From contig CACXLY010000042.1 in NCBI GenBank assembly GCA_902768605.1, positions 1 through 20,845 on the forward strand: a stretch of DNA of 20,845 nucleotides. The letters run 5' to 3'. Position 1 is the stretch's first letter. Every line of letters starts with the position of its first letter. Both the position numbers and the translations under genes were made by a program. Of this stretch, positions 1 through 6,917 are shown in pieces. Origin of the DNA: an uncultured Bacteroidales bacterium (lineage in GTDB: Bacteria; Bacteroidota; Bacteroidia; Bacteroidales; Bacteroidaceae). The notes below the pieces were generated by a model. The model was not told where the DNA came from and did not search any database. It saw nothing but the letters and a program-made list of their open reading frames with translations.

Positions 1-170
1 GACGACAGAGAAAGTCCTGAAAGGACGACAGAGCCATAAGCAAGTTGTTATTAAACAAATTACATATTCTGTCGCCCTTTCAGGGCTTACTATTGTCAGG
101 CTATCCTGTCCCGGGGGTTAACACCCCCGTCTGTGGTCTTTCGCACCTTCGGTGCTATTTACCGGACAGC
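1..170. repeat. Intergenic palindromic repeat cluster (REP/MITE-like)
   Basis: There is no gene here. Positions 12-32 and 68-88 form a 21-bp inverted repeat whose arms each carry an inner hairpin (GTCC-TGAAA-GGAC on the left, the CCC/GGG version on the right). The arms differ at two sites and the two changes compensate each other, so both inner stems stay paired. A second palindrome (GGGGGTTAACACCCCC, 113-128) is followed by GTCTGTG and a small hairpin GCACC-TTC-GGTGC (143-155). The GGGGGTTRRCACCCCCGTCTGTG motif recurs near 2948-2970, on the other side of the neighbouring lipoprotein gene. This looks like an interspersed non-coding repeat of Bacteroidales genomes. The window starts inside it, so its left limit is unknown. 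Confidence 0.7.
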
Positions 171-174
171 AATA

Positions 175-201
175 AATAACTATGAACTATGAACTAAAAA
201 A
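175..201. repeat. Short tandem CTATGAA repeat
   Basis: The sequence reads ATAACTATGAACTATGAACT, a 7-bp unit repeated just downstream of the stop codon of the minus-strand lipoprotein gene. A degenerate relative (TAACTATGGACTATGAATTA) lies at 10541-10560, in another intergenic region. The function is unknown. It may be simple-sequence slippage. Confidence 0.5.
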
Positions 202-210
202 TCTGCCCTC

Positions 211-2388
211 CTACCAGATGTCCTCCGACTCTTCGGGGTTATCGTAAACCTCTTTTGCCACGTATTCGAAGTAGTCCATAAAGAACTCCTTGGCTTCGGC
301 GTCGAGCACGGACTGGAAGCGGATGTAGTAGTTCTGGTACGGCTGAAGGAAGGTGTTGATGATGATACGGCGTGACATGTAGTGGAACGTGCGGACGGGG
401 TCGCCGCTGCCATTGGCATTGCACCACGCGTACGGCGCTTTCATGAAGCCTTTAGTACGCATGGCCTTCGTCACGCGGTCGTTATACTCCTCGTCGTCCG
501 TATCGGCTTCCCAGCCGACGTTTGACGGGACGGTGATGCTTTCCATGCGTTTCTCGAGTCCTCCGATACGAAGGTCCATCGGAATACCGGTAACAGACAT
601 CCTGTCGGAACTTGAGCCGAAATAGACCTGAGCCATAGAACGGACACGCGAGCCTGTAGCCACACCAAAGCGTATCTCGTATTGTCCGGCACGGGGTACT
701 GGCGGGAGCTGCATCGTAAAGTCATACCGACCAATGATGTTGAACTCGTCGCCCTGCAAGTTATGCCAGCCCGACATGTAGGCCTGCATATAATAGAAGA
801 GTGTCCCTTCCTTAATCTCAACAGTCTGCAGATATGGATAGTTCGTCGGAATGGCGCGGACATTGTCTGCTCCGTAGGTATAATACGCCTTCGTTTGGCG
901 AATGTCGTTGTTCATCAGTTCGGGCATCGTGCAGCAGGCATCGAAGCGGATGCGCTGGCTCGACATCGTGTTGCAGACGTTTTCGGTGCAGACGAGGAGT
1001 TGCTCGATGGGATAGACCACGGCGTTTGCTATGCTGCTGGCATCGGTTCCGGCTTCAGTATTGGTGAGTATGCGGATGCCCTCGTTCTCGCTGGGCGTCG
1101 TGCTGGAGCCTTTTATGCGGAAGAACATGCCGCTCTCATGGTAGTCGTTGATGTTTTGTTTAGTTGGGCCGAACTGTCCCCTGCCGTTGCGGAGGATGGG
1201 GAAACGGTTAAGGTAGATGCCGTTCGACTCGAGGCTCTCGTAGGTCTTGAGCATACGGGGCAGTCCCATCGTCTGGTAGTAGTCCATGATGGGAATAGTG
1301 GGCCGCTTGGACGAGGAGACGTTAAAGCCTGTTTCGTTGTAGTGTATGACCAGTTTCTCCCTGCCGATGCGTTGCGGCAGGAGGTGATACGTGACGAACT
1401 GATTGAGGACATTCATCTGGTTGCGATAGTCATCGTCATAGACCGTCCCCGGCACGTAGTCGAAGAGGCCTGAGTCCTGGAGGTAGCTGACCACGTCGGA
1501 GACGGTGATGTCCTCGATGGCCTTGCCGAGCGTCTCTGACCAGAAACGGTCGGTCTCGGCGAAGAGCGTGAAGCCATAGTAGCGGTGCCTGGGAATGGTG
1601 CCTACCCTGTTAACCGAAGTATGTGTAGGCAAGTCCTTAACGATACCCGTCTGGTAGAGGCGTTCCCACGTCTCGTCGCGGTAGGCGTTGAGCGTATCCT
1701 CCAGTCCGCACGCCAGCAGGAGCTTGGCCATCACATGGTATCCGCTGCCGGGCTTCTTAGCCCAGAGGCGCAGGAAGTCGCAGAGGCGTCCGTCGCTGGG
1801 TGCTACGACGGCATCCACCTGATGCACATAGCCGTTGGTGAGTACGATGCCGCGATTCTTTTTCGATACGGTGGCAACGCCGTCGATGCTGATGCTGTCG
1901 AGGTCCGTCTGCCCGTAGAAGACGCGCAGCTTGCGGTTGTTCATGTTGGCCAGACCGAACTCATGCTCGTGCTGAGGGAAATCGGAGATGTCGTACGCCG
2001 GCTGGTCGCCGTGGTCGAGAATGCTGTTGAAGACGATGACCTTGTGTATGCTGTCCAGCGTGCTCTGGTCGGGGAAGCCGTTCCAAGAGGGCTCAGAGAT
2101 GATGCCCTTACGGCAGAGCGAGTCGAGGTAGAGCTGGATGGCGTCGTTGGTAGGCGCGAAGACGGTGTAGTGGCCGCGTGCCGACAGCAACTGCTTCAGC
2201 GTGGTCTCGGAGTAGGCACTCACGGGCATCGTGCTCAGCAGGCGTAGGTACTCGCTGTAGTACTCCTTGTCCTCCAGGTATTCGGATATGGTCTTGCTTG
2301 TGAAGACGTATCTCGCAGACGTGTCGATCGACTCTGTGCAGCCCACCAGAGCGAGCAGAAAGGCGGCTGCCATCAATAGTTTTTTCAT
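211..2388 (-). CDS. FAS1 (fasciclin) domain surface lipoprotein
   Basis: 725-residue predicted lipoprotein. The N-terminus MKKLLMAAAFLLALVGC ends in a good lipobox (LVGC, Cys17), so the mature protein should be lipid-anchored, probably on the outer membrane. A first FAS1 domain spans about residues 30-200, with the two hallmark segments HYTVFAPTNDAI (73-84) and NGYVHQVDAVV (185-195). A second, more divergent FAS1-like domain follows (YGFTLFAETDRFW at 271-283, VTYHLLPQRI at 332-341). The C-terminal third (about 540-700) looks like a beta-rich domain that I cannot name. FAS1 domains are adhesion modules, and in Bacteroidota they occur in surface lipoproteins of unknown ligand. The gene stands alone with its own promoter at 2457-2464. 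The ATG at 2388 is chosen because it opens the signal peptide. The adhesion role is inferred. Confidence 0.85.
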   Translation of the reverse strand: MKKLLMAAAFLLALVGCTESIDTSARYVFTSKTISEYLEDKEYYSEYLRLLSTMPVSAYSETTLKQLLSARGHYTVFAPTNDAIQLYLDSLCRKGIISEPSWNGFPDQSTLDSIHKVIVFNSILDHGDQPAYDISDFPQHEHEFGLANMNNRKLRVFYGQTDLDSISIDGVATVSKKNRGIVLTNGYVHQVDAVVAPSDGRLCDFLRLWAKKPGSGYHVMAKLLLACGLEDTLNAYRDETWERLYQTGIVKDLPTHTSVNRVGTIPRHRYYGFTLFAETDRFWSETLGKAIEDITVSDVVSYLQDSGLFDYVPGTVYDDDYRNQMNVLNQFVTYHLLPQRIGREKLVIHYNETGFNVSSSKRPTIPIMDYYQTMGLPRMLKTYESLESNGIYLNRFPILRNGRGQFGPTKQNINDYHESGMFFRIKGSSTTPSENEGIRILTNTEAGTDASSIANAVVYPIEQLLVCTENVCNTMSSQRIRFDACCTMPELMNNDIRQTKAYYTYGADNVRAIPTNYPYLQTVEIKEGTLFYYMQAYMSGWHNLQGDEFNIIGRYDFTMQLPPVPRAGQYEIRFGVATGSRVRSMAQVYFGSSSDRMSVTGIPMDLRIGGLEKRMESITVPSNVGWEADTDDEEYNDRVTKAMRTKGFMKAPYAWCNANGSGDPVRTFHYMSRRIIINTFLQPYQNYYIRFQSVLDAEAKEFFMDYFEYVAKEVYDNPEESEDIW

Positions 2389-2456
2389 TCAGGTAATTTT
2401 AGGTGCGGACCCACATGCAGAGGGCCCGGCAGGTGAATATGTTGTCAGTTTCCGTG

Positions 2457-2464
2457 CAAAGATA
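2457..2464 (-). promoter_or_regulatory. Bacteroidota -7 box (TATCTTTG) of the FAS1 lipoprotein gene
   Basis: Read on the minus strand, TATCTTTGCA matches the Bacteroidota consensus TAnnTTTG. It lies 68 bp upstream of the ATG at 2388, giving a 5' leader of about 60 nt. No convincing -33 TTTG is seen at the usual spacing. Confidence 0.7.
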
Positions 2465-2539
2465 CGACTTTTTTCGTTATGTTGTATGTTTTTACGCAAT
2501 TTATTGTGTAAAGTCGCCCATTTTTTCATCTTGCGGCAC

Positions 2540-2649
2540 CCAGCGCTACAAGTAGGAATCGTTGCTGCATCGCGACAAAGCAATTGCTGCATGGCGACGA
2601 AGCAATTGCTGCATGGCGATGCAGCAATCGGCGCGATGAGCAGGAAGGG
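2540..2649. repeat. 22-bp-period intergenic array 1
   Basis: Five consecutive 22-bp blocks. The first (2540-2561) begins CCAGCGCTACAAGTAGGA and matches the shared unit of two other arrays in the window. Units 2562-2583, 2584-2605 and 2606-2627 all start TTGCTGCAT and end AGCAA. The unit at 2606 is a perfect hairpin (TTGCTGCAT, loop GGCG, ATGCAGCAA), and the two before it are imperfect dyads. The block at 2628-2649 is degenerate. No coding function is apparent. See the related arrays at 10634 and 18185. Confidence 0.75.
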
Positions 2650-2789
2650 GCATCGTTAAGCGATGGAATGGGCGTTTCGAGGCATTTTTCCAGCTGCTGC
2701 AAAGAGCGGCGACGTTTTTTCCATCGCAAAAAGAGACCCGGGAGGATGTTTTTTGAGTGCTCATCTTATATTATTTGTGACGAAAGACC

Positions 2790-2991
2790 AGCCGACCCGA
2801 CCCCCGAAGGGGGGAAAAGAACACAGACGGGGGTGCTAACCCCCGGCCCGCTATTTCCCTACTCAATGAAAGCCCCGAAGGGGCGGCAGAACAGGGACGA
2901 CCGCTCTGTCGTACCTTCGGCACTCCGGAAACACGGACTGCCCTTTGCGGGGGTTGCACCCCCGTCTGTGTTCTTCTCAGCCTTTCAGGCT
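2790..2991. repeat. GC-rich palindromic mosaic with 19-bp inverted repeat ends
   Basis: A perfect 19-bp inverted repeat (AAGAACACAGACGGGGGTG at 2817-2835, with its reverse complement at 2957-2975) encloses about 120 bp. Inside or beside it are the palindromes CCCCCGAAGGGGG (2801 onward), GCCCCGAAGGGGC (2872-2884), ACCTTCGG and AGCCT-TTC-AGGCT (2979-2991). The motif GGGGGTTGCACCCCCGTCTG also occurs with slight change at 113-132. It resembles a non-autonomous interspersed repeat. No transposase is present nearby. Confidence 0.65.
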
Positions 2992-3116
2992 TTTACGATG
3001 CCGATTAACACTCGTTTACCCCCTCTTTTTTCAATATTCAATGATTTTTCGTAACCTTGACTTCGTCGAAGTTACTCACGTTCGGAAGTGAAATGAAAAG
3101 AAATTTCTTCTTTTCC

Positions 3117-3147
3117 TTTGCTTTTCGCTTGACTTTTCGTAACTTTG
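3117..3147 (+). promoter_or_regulatory. Bacteroidota promoter (TTTG-N19-TAACTTTG) of the glycosyltransferase operon
   Basis: A -33 TTTG (3117-3120) lies 19 bp before a -7 TAACTTTG (3140-3147), a textbook Bacteroidota arrangement. The -7 box ends only 5 nt before the ATG at 3153, so the transcript should start at or just before the start codon, making it leaderless or nearly so. A weaker upstream copy (TAACCTTG, 3052-3059) could serve a longer leader. Confidence 0.75.
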
Positions 3148-3152
3148 CAGGC

Positions 3153-4241
3153 ATGAAACCGTATCTCGTCGATATTCCGGTGCTGATTCTATTCTTCAAC
3201 AGGCCTCAGCAGCTGGGTCAGGTCTTCGCTCAAGTGAAGAAGGCGCGGCCCTCGCGGCTCTTCCTCTACCAAGACGGCCCGCGGAGCGACGCCGACCTGC
3301 CCGGCATCACGGCTTGCCGCAAAGTCGTGGCGCAGGTGGACTGGGAGTGCGAGGTGGAGACACTCTATCAGGAACGCAACTTCGGCTGCGACCCCTCGGA
3401 GTACATCTCGCAGAAATGGGCCTTCAGCCGCGTCGAGAAATGCGTCGTACTGGAGGACGACGACGTCCCCTCTGTAAGCTTCTTCTCCTTCTGCAAGGAG
3501 CTGCTCGACCGCTATGCCGACGACGAGCGCATCACGATGATAAGCGGCTTCAACGTCGAGGAGCAGACCGACGACGCAGAGGGCGACTACTTCTTCACCA
3601 CCAACTTCAGCATCTGGGGCTGGGCCTCGTGGCGACGCGTCGTGGACCAGTGGGACGAGCACTACACATGGCTCGACGACCCCGTCGCCACACGTCAACT
3701 CGAGGAGCTGATACGTGAGCGCGGCTATCGCGACGACTTCCTGCCGATGTGCCGAAAGCATCGCGAGCAGGGCAAAGCGTTCTACGAGACCATCTTCTGG
3801 TCGCACCTCCTGCTCTCGGGAGGCCTCGCCATCGTGCCCCGGAGGAATATGATAAACAACCTGGGCGCGACGGCCGACAGCACCCATTTCGGCGGCTCGC
3901 TCAAGACGATGCCACACGGCTACCGGCGCATCTTCACGATGAAGCGGTTCGAACTGCAGACCCCCTCTAACTCCCCCTTAAAGGGGGAGAATTCTGACCA
4001 GGAAGCCTCCCCTTCAAAGGGAGGTGCAGTGGGGTCTCTCAGGCATCCCCCCTACATCTTCGAGCACGTGGCATACCGCAAGCGTGCTTACAAAATCATG
4101 GGTTGGATGTGTCCGATGACAAAAATCGCCCGTTCCATCGAGGAATTGGCACTCAATCTGCGATACGGCAACTTCAGTTTCATCCTCAAATCCATGCGCA
4201 GGCGAGTCAATAAATGGCTCGGAAAGGAGGCTTACCGATGA
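3153..4241 (+). CDS. HlpA-like GT-A-fold glycosyltransferase with in-frame repeat insertion
   Basis: 362-residue predicted cytoplasmic sugar-nucleotide-dependent glycosyltransferase. The N-terminus (VPVLILFFNRP) and a FLYQDGPR strand are typical of the GT2-like/HlpA family. A DxD-type metal motif is present (VVLEDDDVPS, 98-107), followed by the acceptor region SGFNVEE...FSIWGWASW (131-160). Residues about 269-296 (PSNSPLKGENSDQEASPSKG and following) are encoded by a palindromic repeat at 3958-4037 and look foreign to the fold. The ATG at 3153 is preferred because the family's first beta strand begins there and the upstream in-frame sequence, which needs a TTG start, is promoter DNA. The stop overlaps the next gene's ATG (ATGA), indicating translational coupling. 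Donor and acceptor are unknown. Confidence 0.82.
   Translation: MKPYLVDIPVLILFFNRPQQLGQVFAQVKKARPSRLFLYQDGPRSDADLPGITACRKVVAQVDWECEVETLYQERNFGCDPSEYISQKWAFSRVEKCVVLEDDDVPSVSFFSFCKELLDRYADDERITMISGFNVEEQTDDAEGDYFFTTNFSIWGWASWRRVVDQWDEHYTWLDDPVATRQLEELIRERGYRDDFLPMCRKHREQGKAFYETIFWSHLLLSGGLAIVPRRNMINNLGATADSTHFGGSLKTMPHGYRRIFTMKRFELQTPSNSPLKGENSDQEASPSKGGAVGSLRHPPYIFEHVAYRKRAYKIMGWMCPMTKIARSIEELALNLRYGNFSFILKSMRRRVNKWLGKEAYR
3958..4037 (+). repeat. Palindromic repeat inserted in frame in the glycosyltransferase gene
   Basis: The outer inverted repeat AGACCCC (3958-3964)/GGGGTCT (4031-4037) encloses a perfect hairpin CTCCCCCTT-A-AAGGGGGAG (3971-3989) and a second imperfect one CCTCCCC...GGGAGG (4006-4023). 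It contains no stop in the gene's frame and encodes a Pro/Ser/Gly/Lys-rich peptide. The composition matches C/G-run palindromes of Bacteroidota intergenic regions, not the surrounding gene. Confidence 0.75.
4221..4230 (+). promoter_or_regulatory. Strong Shine-Dalgarno (GGAAAGGAGG) for the GT4 gene
   Basis: AAAGGAGG ends 7 nt before the ATG at 4238 and lies inside the end of the preceding glycosyltransferase gene. Such a canonical site is uncommon in this phylum. It decides the start at 4238 over the in-frame ATG at 4214. Confidence 0.7.
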
Positions 4242-5413
4242 AGGTTCTGCTCATCAGCACAAGCGAGGCGAGCGGAGGCGGAGCAATAGCCGCACGACGT
4301 CTCATGGTGGCCCTCAACAAAAACGACGTGGAGGCGCGGCTCATGGTACGTGACAAACAGTCGGACGACCCGGCGGTCATCCAGGTAGGCGGCAAGTGGC
4401 CGAAGCTGCGGGAACGCCTCGCCATCCTGCCCCATTGCGGATTCAACCGCTCGCGCCTCTGGCAGGCCGACATCGCCAATGCAGGCATCAACATCACCGC
4501 CACAAGGGCCTTCCAGGAGACCGACGTCATACACCTCCATTGGATTAACCAAGGCATGGTTTCTCTCGATGAAATGGGCAAAATATTGCAAAGCGGCAAG
4601 CGGGTCGTCTGGACACTTCACGACGAATGGCCCTACCTCGGGGTCTGCCACTACCGAGGCGATTGCCGCGAGCAGGAATGCAGAAAGTGCCCCATCATGA
4701 ACGGCTCGACACCACATTATCTATATATGCGCAAGCGCGAGATGTATGCTCGCTGGCACCCGGCCTTCGTGGGTTGCAGCCAGTGGATTACGGACGAGGC
4801 GCAGAGGGCGATGCCGCAGGAGTGGGTGACCCACGTCAACAACTGCATCCCCTCAGATAAGTACCATTCCACCGACATGCAGAAGGCGCGCACGGCGCTT
4901 GCGCTGCCCGGCGACGGCCGATTGCTTCTCTTCTGCAGTCAGAAGGTGACGGACGAGCGGAAGGGTATCAATTACCTCGTCGAGGCCTTGCAACGCCTCA
5001 GCGAAGACGACCTGCGGCTCGTCATCGTGGGAAAGGACTCGGACCGGATTCCCTTGCCCCAGAGCATCCCCGCCTTCCGCCTCGGCTCCGTCGGCGAAGA
5101 CATGATGCCGCAAATCTACAACGCAGTGGATGCCTTCGTCACGCCAAGCCTGCAGGACAACCTTCCCAACACGATTGCCGAGGCCATGAGCTGCGGCACG
5201 CCCTGCATCGGCTTCAACGTGGGCGGCATACCCGAGATGATCGACCACACGAAGAATGGCTACGTGGCCCGCTACCGCGACGCCAGCGACCTGGCCGACG
5301 GCATACGGTTCGTCCTCAGCCATGACCTGCGCGCCGCCGCCCGCAGCAAAGCATCCATCGCATACAACGAGGAGGAAGTGGCCGAACAATACATCGACAT
5401 CTACAGAGGATAG
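4238..5413 (+). CDS. GT4-family glycosyltransferase (GT-B fold)
   Basis: 391-residue predicted retaining glycosyltransferase of family GT4, acting at the cytoplasmic face in polysaccharide or glycan assembly. The N-terminal Rossmann half opens MKVLLISTSEASGGGAIAAR with the Gly-rich loop. THDEWPYLGVCH (126-138) and a four-cysteine cluster (C137, C143, C148, C151) resemble WcaC-type enzymes. The C-terminal nucleotide-sugar half has DERKGINYLVEAL (239-251), LVIVGKD (261-267) and the GT4 signature VTPSLQDNLPNTIAEAM (301-317), then GTPCIGFNVGGIPEMI, with the conserved Glu at about 315. It overlaps the upstream gene by 4 nt and is 1 nt from the next gene, so the three are one operon. The exact sugar cannot be told from sequence. 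Confidence 0.88.
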   Translation: MKVLLISTSEASGGGAIAARRLMVALNKNDVEARLMVRDKQSDDPAVIQVGGKWPKLRERLAILPHCGFNRSRLWQADIANAGINITATRAFQETDVIHLHWINQGMVSLDEMGKILQSGKRVVWTLHDEWPYLGVCHYRGDCREQECRKCPIMNGSTPHYLYMRKREMYARWHPAFVGCSQWITDEAQRAMPQEWVTHVNNCIPSDKYHSTDMQKARTALALPGDGRLLLFCSQKVTDERKGINYLVEALQRLSEDDLRLVIVGKDSDRIPLPQSIPAFRLGSVGEDMMPQIYNAVDAFVTPSLQDNLPNTIAEAMSCGTPCIGFNVGGIPEMIDHTKNGYVARYRDASDLADGIRFVLSHDLRAAARSKASIAYNEEEVAEQYIDIYRG

Positions 5414-5414
5414 C

Positions 5415-6194
5415 ATGAAGCCACTCATCACCATAGCAACCGTCACCTATAACGCCGAAACGACCCTCGGGCGCACACTCCGCAGCGTCGCCGCGCAGGA
5501 CTATCAGCGCATCGAACACCTCATCATCGACGGCTGCTCCAAAGACCACACGCTCTCCCTCGTGCAGCGATACGTCGAGGAAAACCAGGCGCGACACAAC
5601 ATTCGACTTGTCTGCGAGCCCGACACGGGCATCTACGACGCGATGAATAAGGCGCTGCAGGCCGCGACGGGCGATTACATCGTCTTCCTCAACGCCGGCG
5701 ACTGCCTGCACGACACGAATACCATCTCCGCGATTGCCAATCAGACGGATTGGGTGAAGGGAGAGAGCCGCCATCCCGCCATCCTGTACGGCGACACGCA
5801 TATCGTGGACGACGACGGCAACTTCATTCGCCGACGCCGACTCACGCCGCCGGAAGAGCTCACGCCCGACAGCTTCCACAGCGGCATGTTGGTATGCCAC
5901 CAGTCGTTCTACGTTCGCACTGACCTCGCGAAACTGGAGCCATACAACCTCGCCTACCGTTTCTCGGGCGATTTCGACTGGTGCATCCGCATCATCCGTC
6001 TCGCCAAGCGACGCCGCTTCAGGATAGTCAACACGCATCTCGTCCTGACGGATTACCTCAGCGAAGGCATGACGACACGCAATCATCAAGAATCGCTGCG
6101 CGAACGCTTCAGCATCATGACGCATTACTACGGGTGGCTGCCGACCGTCCTACGGCATTTCTGGTTCATCATCAGAGCCATCATCAAGCGATAA
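5415..6194 (+). CDS. GT2-family glycosyltransferase (WcaE-like)
   Basis: 259-residue inverting glycosyltransferase of family GT2. The motifs run in the family order: [18 protein letters not shown] (5-22), [10 protein letters not shown] (37-46), [15 protein letters not shown] (67-81), the metal-binding-region equivalent FLNAGD (91-96), then CHQSFYVR (161-168) and [10 protein letters not shown] (184-193). The [18 protein letters not shown] pattern is typical of WcaE-like enzymes of exopolysaccharide clusters. The start at 5415 follows the previous stop by 1 nt, with AGAGGA just upstream as a plausible ribosome binding site. The C-terminus is basic and hydrophobic ([11 protein letters not shown]), consistent with peripheral membrane contact. 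The substrate is unknown. Confidence 0.87.
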   Translation: MKPLITIATVTYNAETTLGRTLRSVAAQDYQRIEHLIIDGCSKDHTLSLVQRYVEENQARHNIRLVCEPDTGIYDAMNKALQAATGDYIVFLNAGDCLHDTNTISAIANQTDWVKGESRHPAILYGDTHIVDDDGNFIRRRRLTPPEELTPDSFHSGMLVCHQSFYVRTDLAKLEPYNLAYRFSGDFDWCIRIIRLAKRRRFRIVNTHLVLTDYLSEGMTTRNHQESLRERFSIMTHYYGWLPTVLRHFWFIIRAIIKR

Positions 6195-6244
6195 GACATT
6201 TAGAAAACAGAAAAACAACAGGACACATCCGATGGGAGTTGCCA

Positions 6245-6853
6245 ATGCTACAACCTTTCTATCATAAAGACGTCATCGAGGCCGGCTGCGACGAGGCCGG
6301 ACGCGGCTGCCTGGCAGGGCCCGTCTTTGCTGCCGCAGTCGTCTTGCCACCTGATTTCGAGAGCGAGCTCCTCAATGACTCGAAGCAACTCAGCGAGAAG
6401 CGACGCTACGCGCTTCGTGAGGTCATCGAGCGCGAATCGCTTGCCTGGGCCGTCGGCATCGTGAGCAACGAGGAGATCGATCGCATCAACATCCTGCGTG
6501 CCAGCATTCTCGCCATGCATCGCGCCCTCGACGGACTCAAGGTGCGACCCGAGGAGATTATCGTCGACGGCAATCGCTTCATGCCATACAACAAGTTGCC
6601 GTACACGACCATCGTCAAGGGCGACGGCAAGTACATGAGTATCGCCGCCGCAAGCATACTGGCGAAGACGTACAGGGATGACTTCATGAAGAAGCTCCAC
6701 ACGGAATACCCCGCCTATCACTGGGACAGGAACAAGGGCTACCCTGCGCCGGCACATCGCCAGGCAATACGCGAGCACGGCACTTCCCCCTACCACCGCC
6801 TTACCTTCAATCTGCTCGGCTCGCCGCAGCTGACGTTTGACTTCAACACATAA
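6245..6853 (+). CDS. rnhB: Ribonuclease HII
   Basis: 202-residue RNase HII, which cleaves the RNA strand of RNA/DNA hybrids and nicks at single ribonucleotides misincorporated in DNA. The family signature [13 protein letters not shown] gives catalytic Asp16 and Glu17. The other acidic residues are Asp108 (IVDGNRF) and Asp127 (VKGDGKY), followed by [14 protein letters not shown]. Spacing and length agree with the bacterial family. The ATG at 6245 is chosen over a long in-frame upstream extension that overlaps the GT2 gene, because conserved sequence begins here and GGGAG lies 6 nt before it. It follows the GT2 gene by 50 nt with no promoter visible between, so it probably rides on the glycosyltransferase transcript. 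Confidence 0.95.
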   Translation: MLQPFYHKDVIEAGCDEAGRGCLAGPVFAAAVVLPPDFESELLNDSKQLSEKRRYALREVIERESLAWAVGIVSNEEIDRINILRASILAMHRALDGLKVRPEEIIVDGNRFMPYNKLPYTTIVKGDGKYMSIAAASILAKTYRDDFMKKLHTEYPAYHWDRNKGYPAPAHRQAIREHGTSPYHRLTFNLLGSPQLTFDFNT

Positions 6854-6917
6854 CCCATCACACCCATACTTTCCCATCCATTCCCATAAAACTCATTAAC
6901 CCCATAAATAATAAACA
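6854..6917 (+). promoter_or_regulatory. G-free 64-nt leader with CCCAT repeats
   Basis: From the rnhB stop to the next ATG the plus strand contains no G at all, and CCCAT occurs five times. No TAnnTTTG box or Shine-Dalgarno is present. Transcription probably reads through from rnhB, or from a promoter I cannot recognise. The leader RNA would be unstructured, which suits SD-independent initiation in Bacteroidota. Confidence 0.45.

Larger units (their letters stand above)
2389..3152. other. 764-bp gene-free region between divergent genes
   Basis: This region separates the FAS1 lipoprotein gene (minus) from the glycosyltransferase operon (plus). In order it holds the lipoprotein promoter, a 22-bp-period repeat array (2540-2649), a small hairpin CATCG-TTAAG-CGATG (2651-2665), a GC-rich palindromic mosaic (about 2790-2991) and a promoter-bearing segment (about 3052-3150). 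Open frames crossing it (for example 2584-3054) translate the repeats into low-complexity peptides and are not credible genes. Confidence 0.7.

Noticed and set aside
2540..2649. Plasmid-type iterons or a replication origin
   Set aside because: Iteron length would fit, but no replication initiator gene or AT-rich DNA unwinding element accompanies it, and similar arrays occur at two other chromosomal positions in the window.
2584..3054. 156-codon plus-strand open frame in the intergenic region
   Set aside because: It translates palindromic repeats (Gly/Pro/Arg/Lys-rich), with no family resemblance and no initiation context.
3057..3152. N-terminal extension of the first glycosyltransferase from a TTG start
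   Set aside because: The extension is the translation of promoter DNA (it includes the -33 and -7 boxes), and the family's first strand begins at the ATG at 3153.
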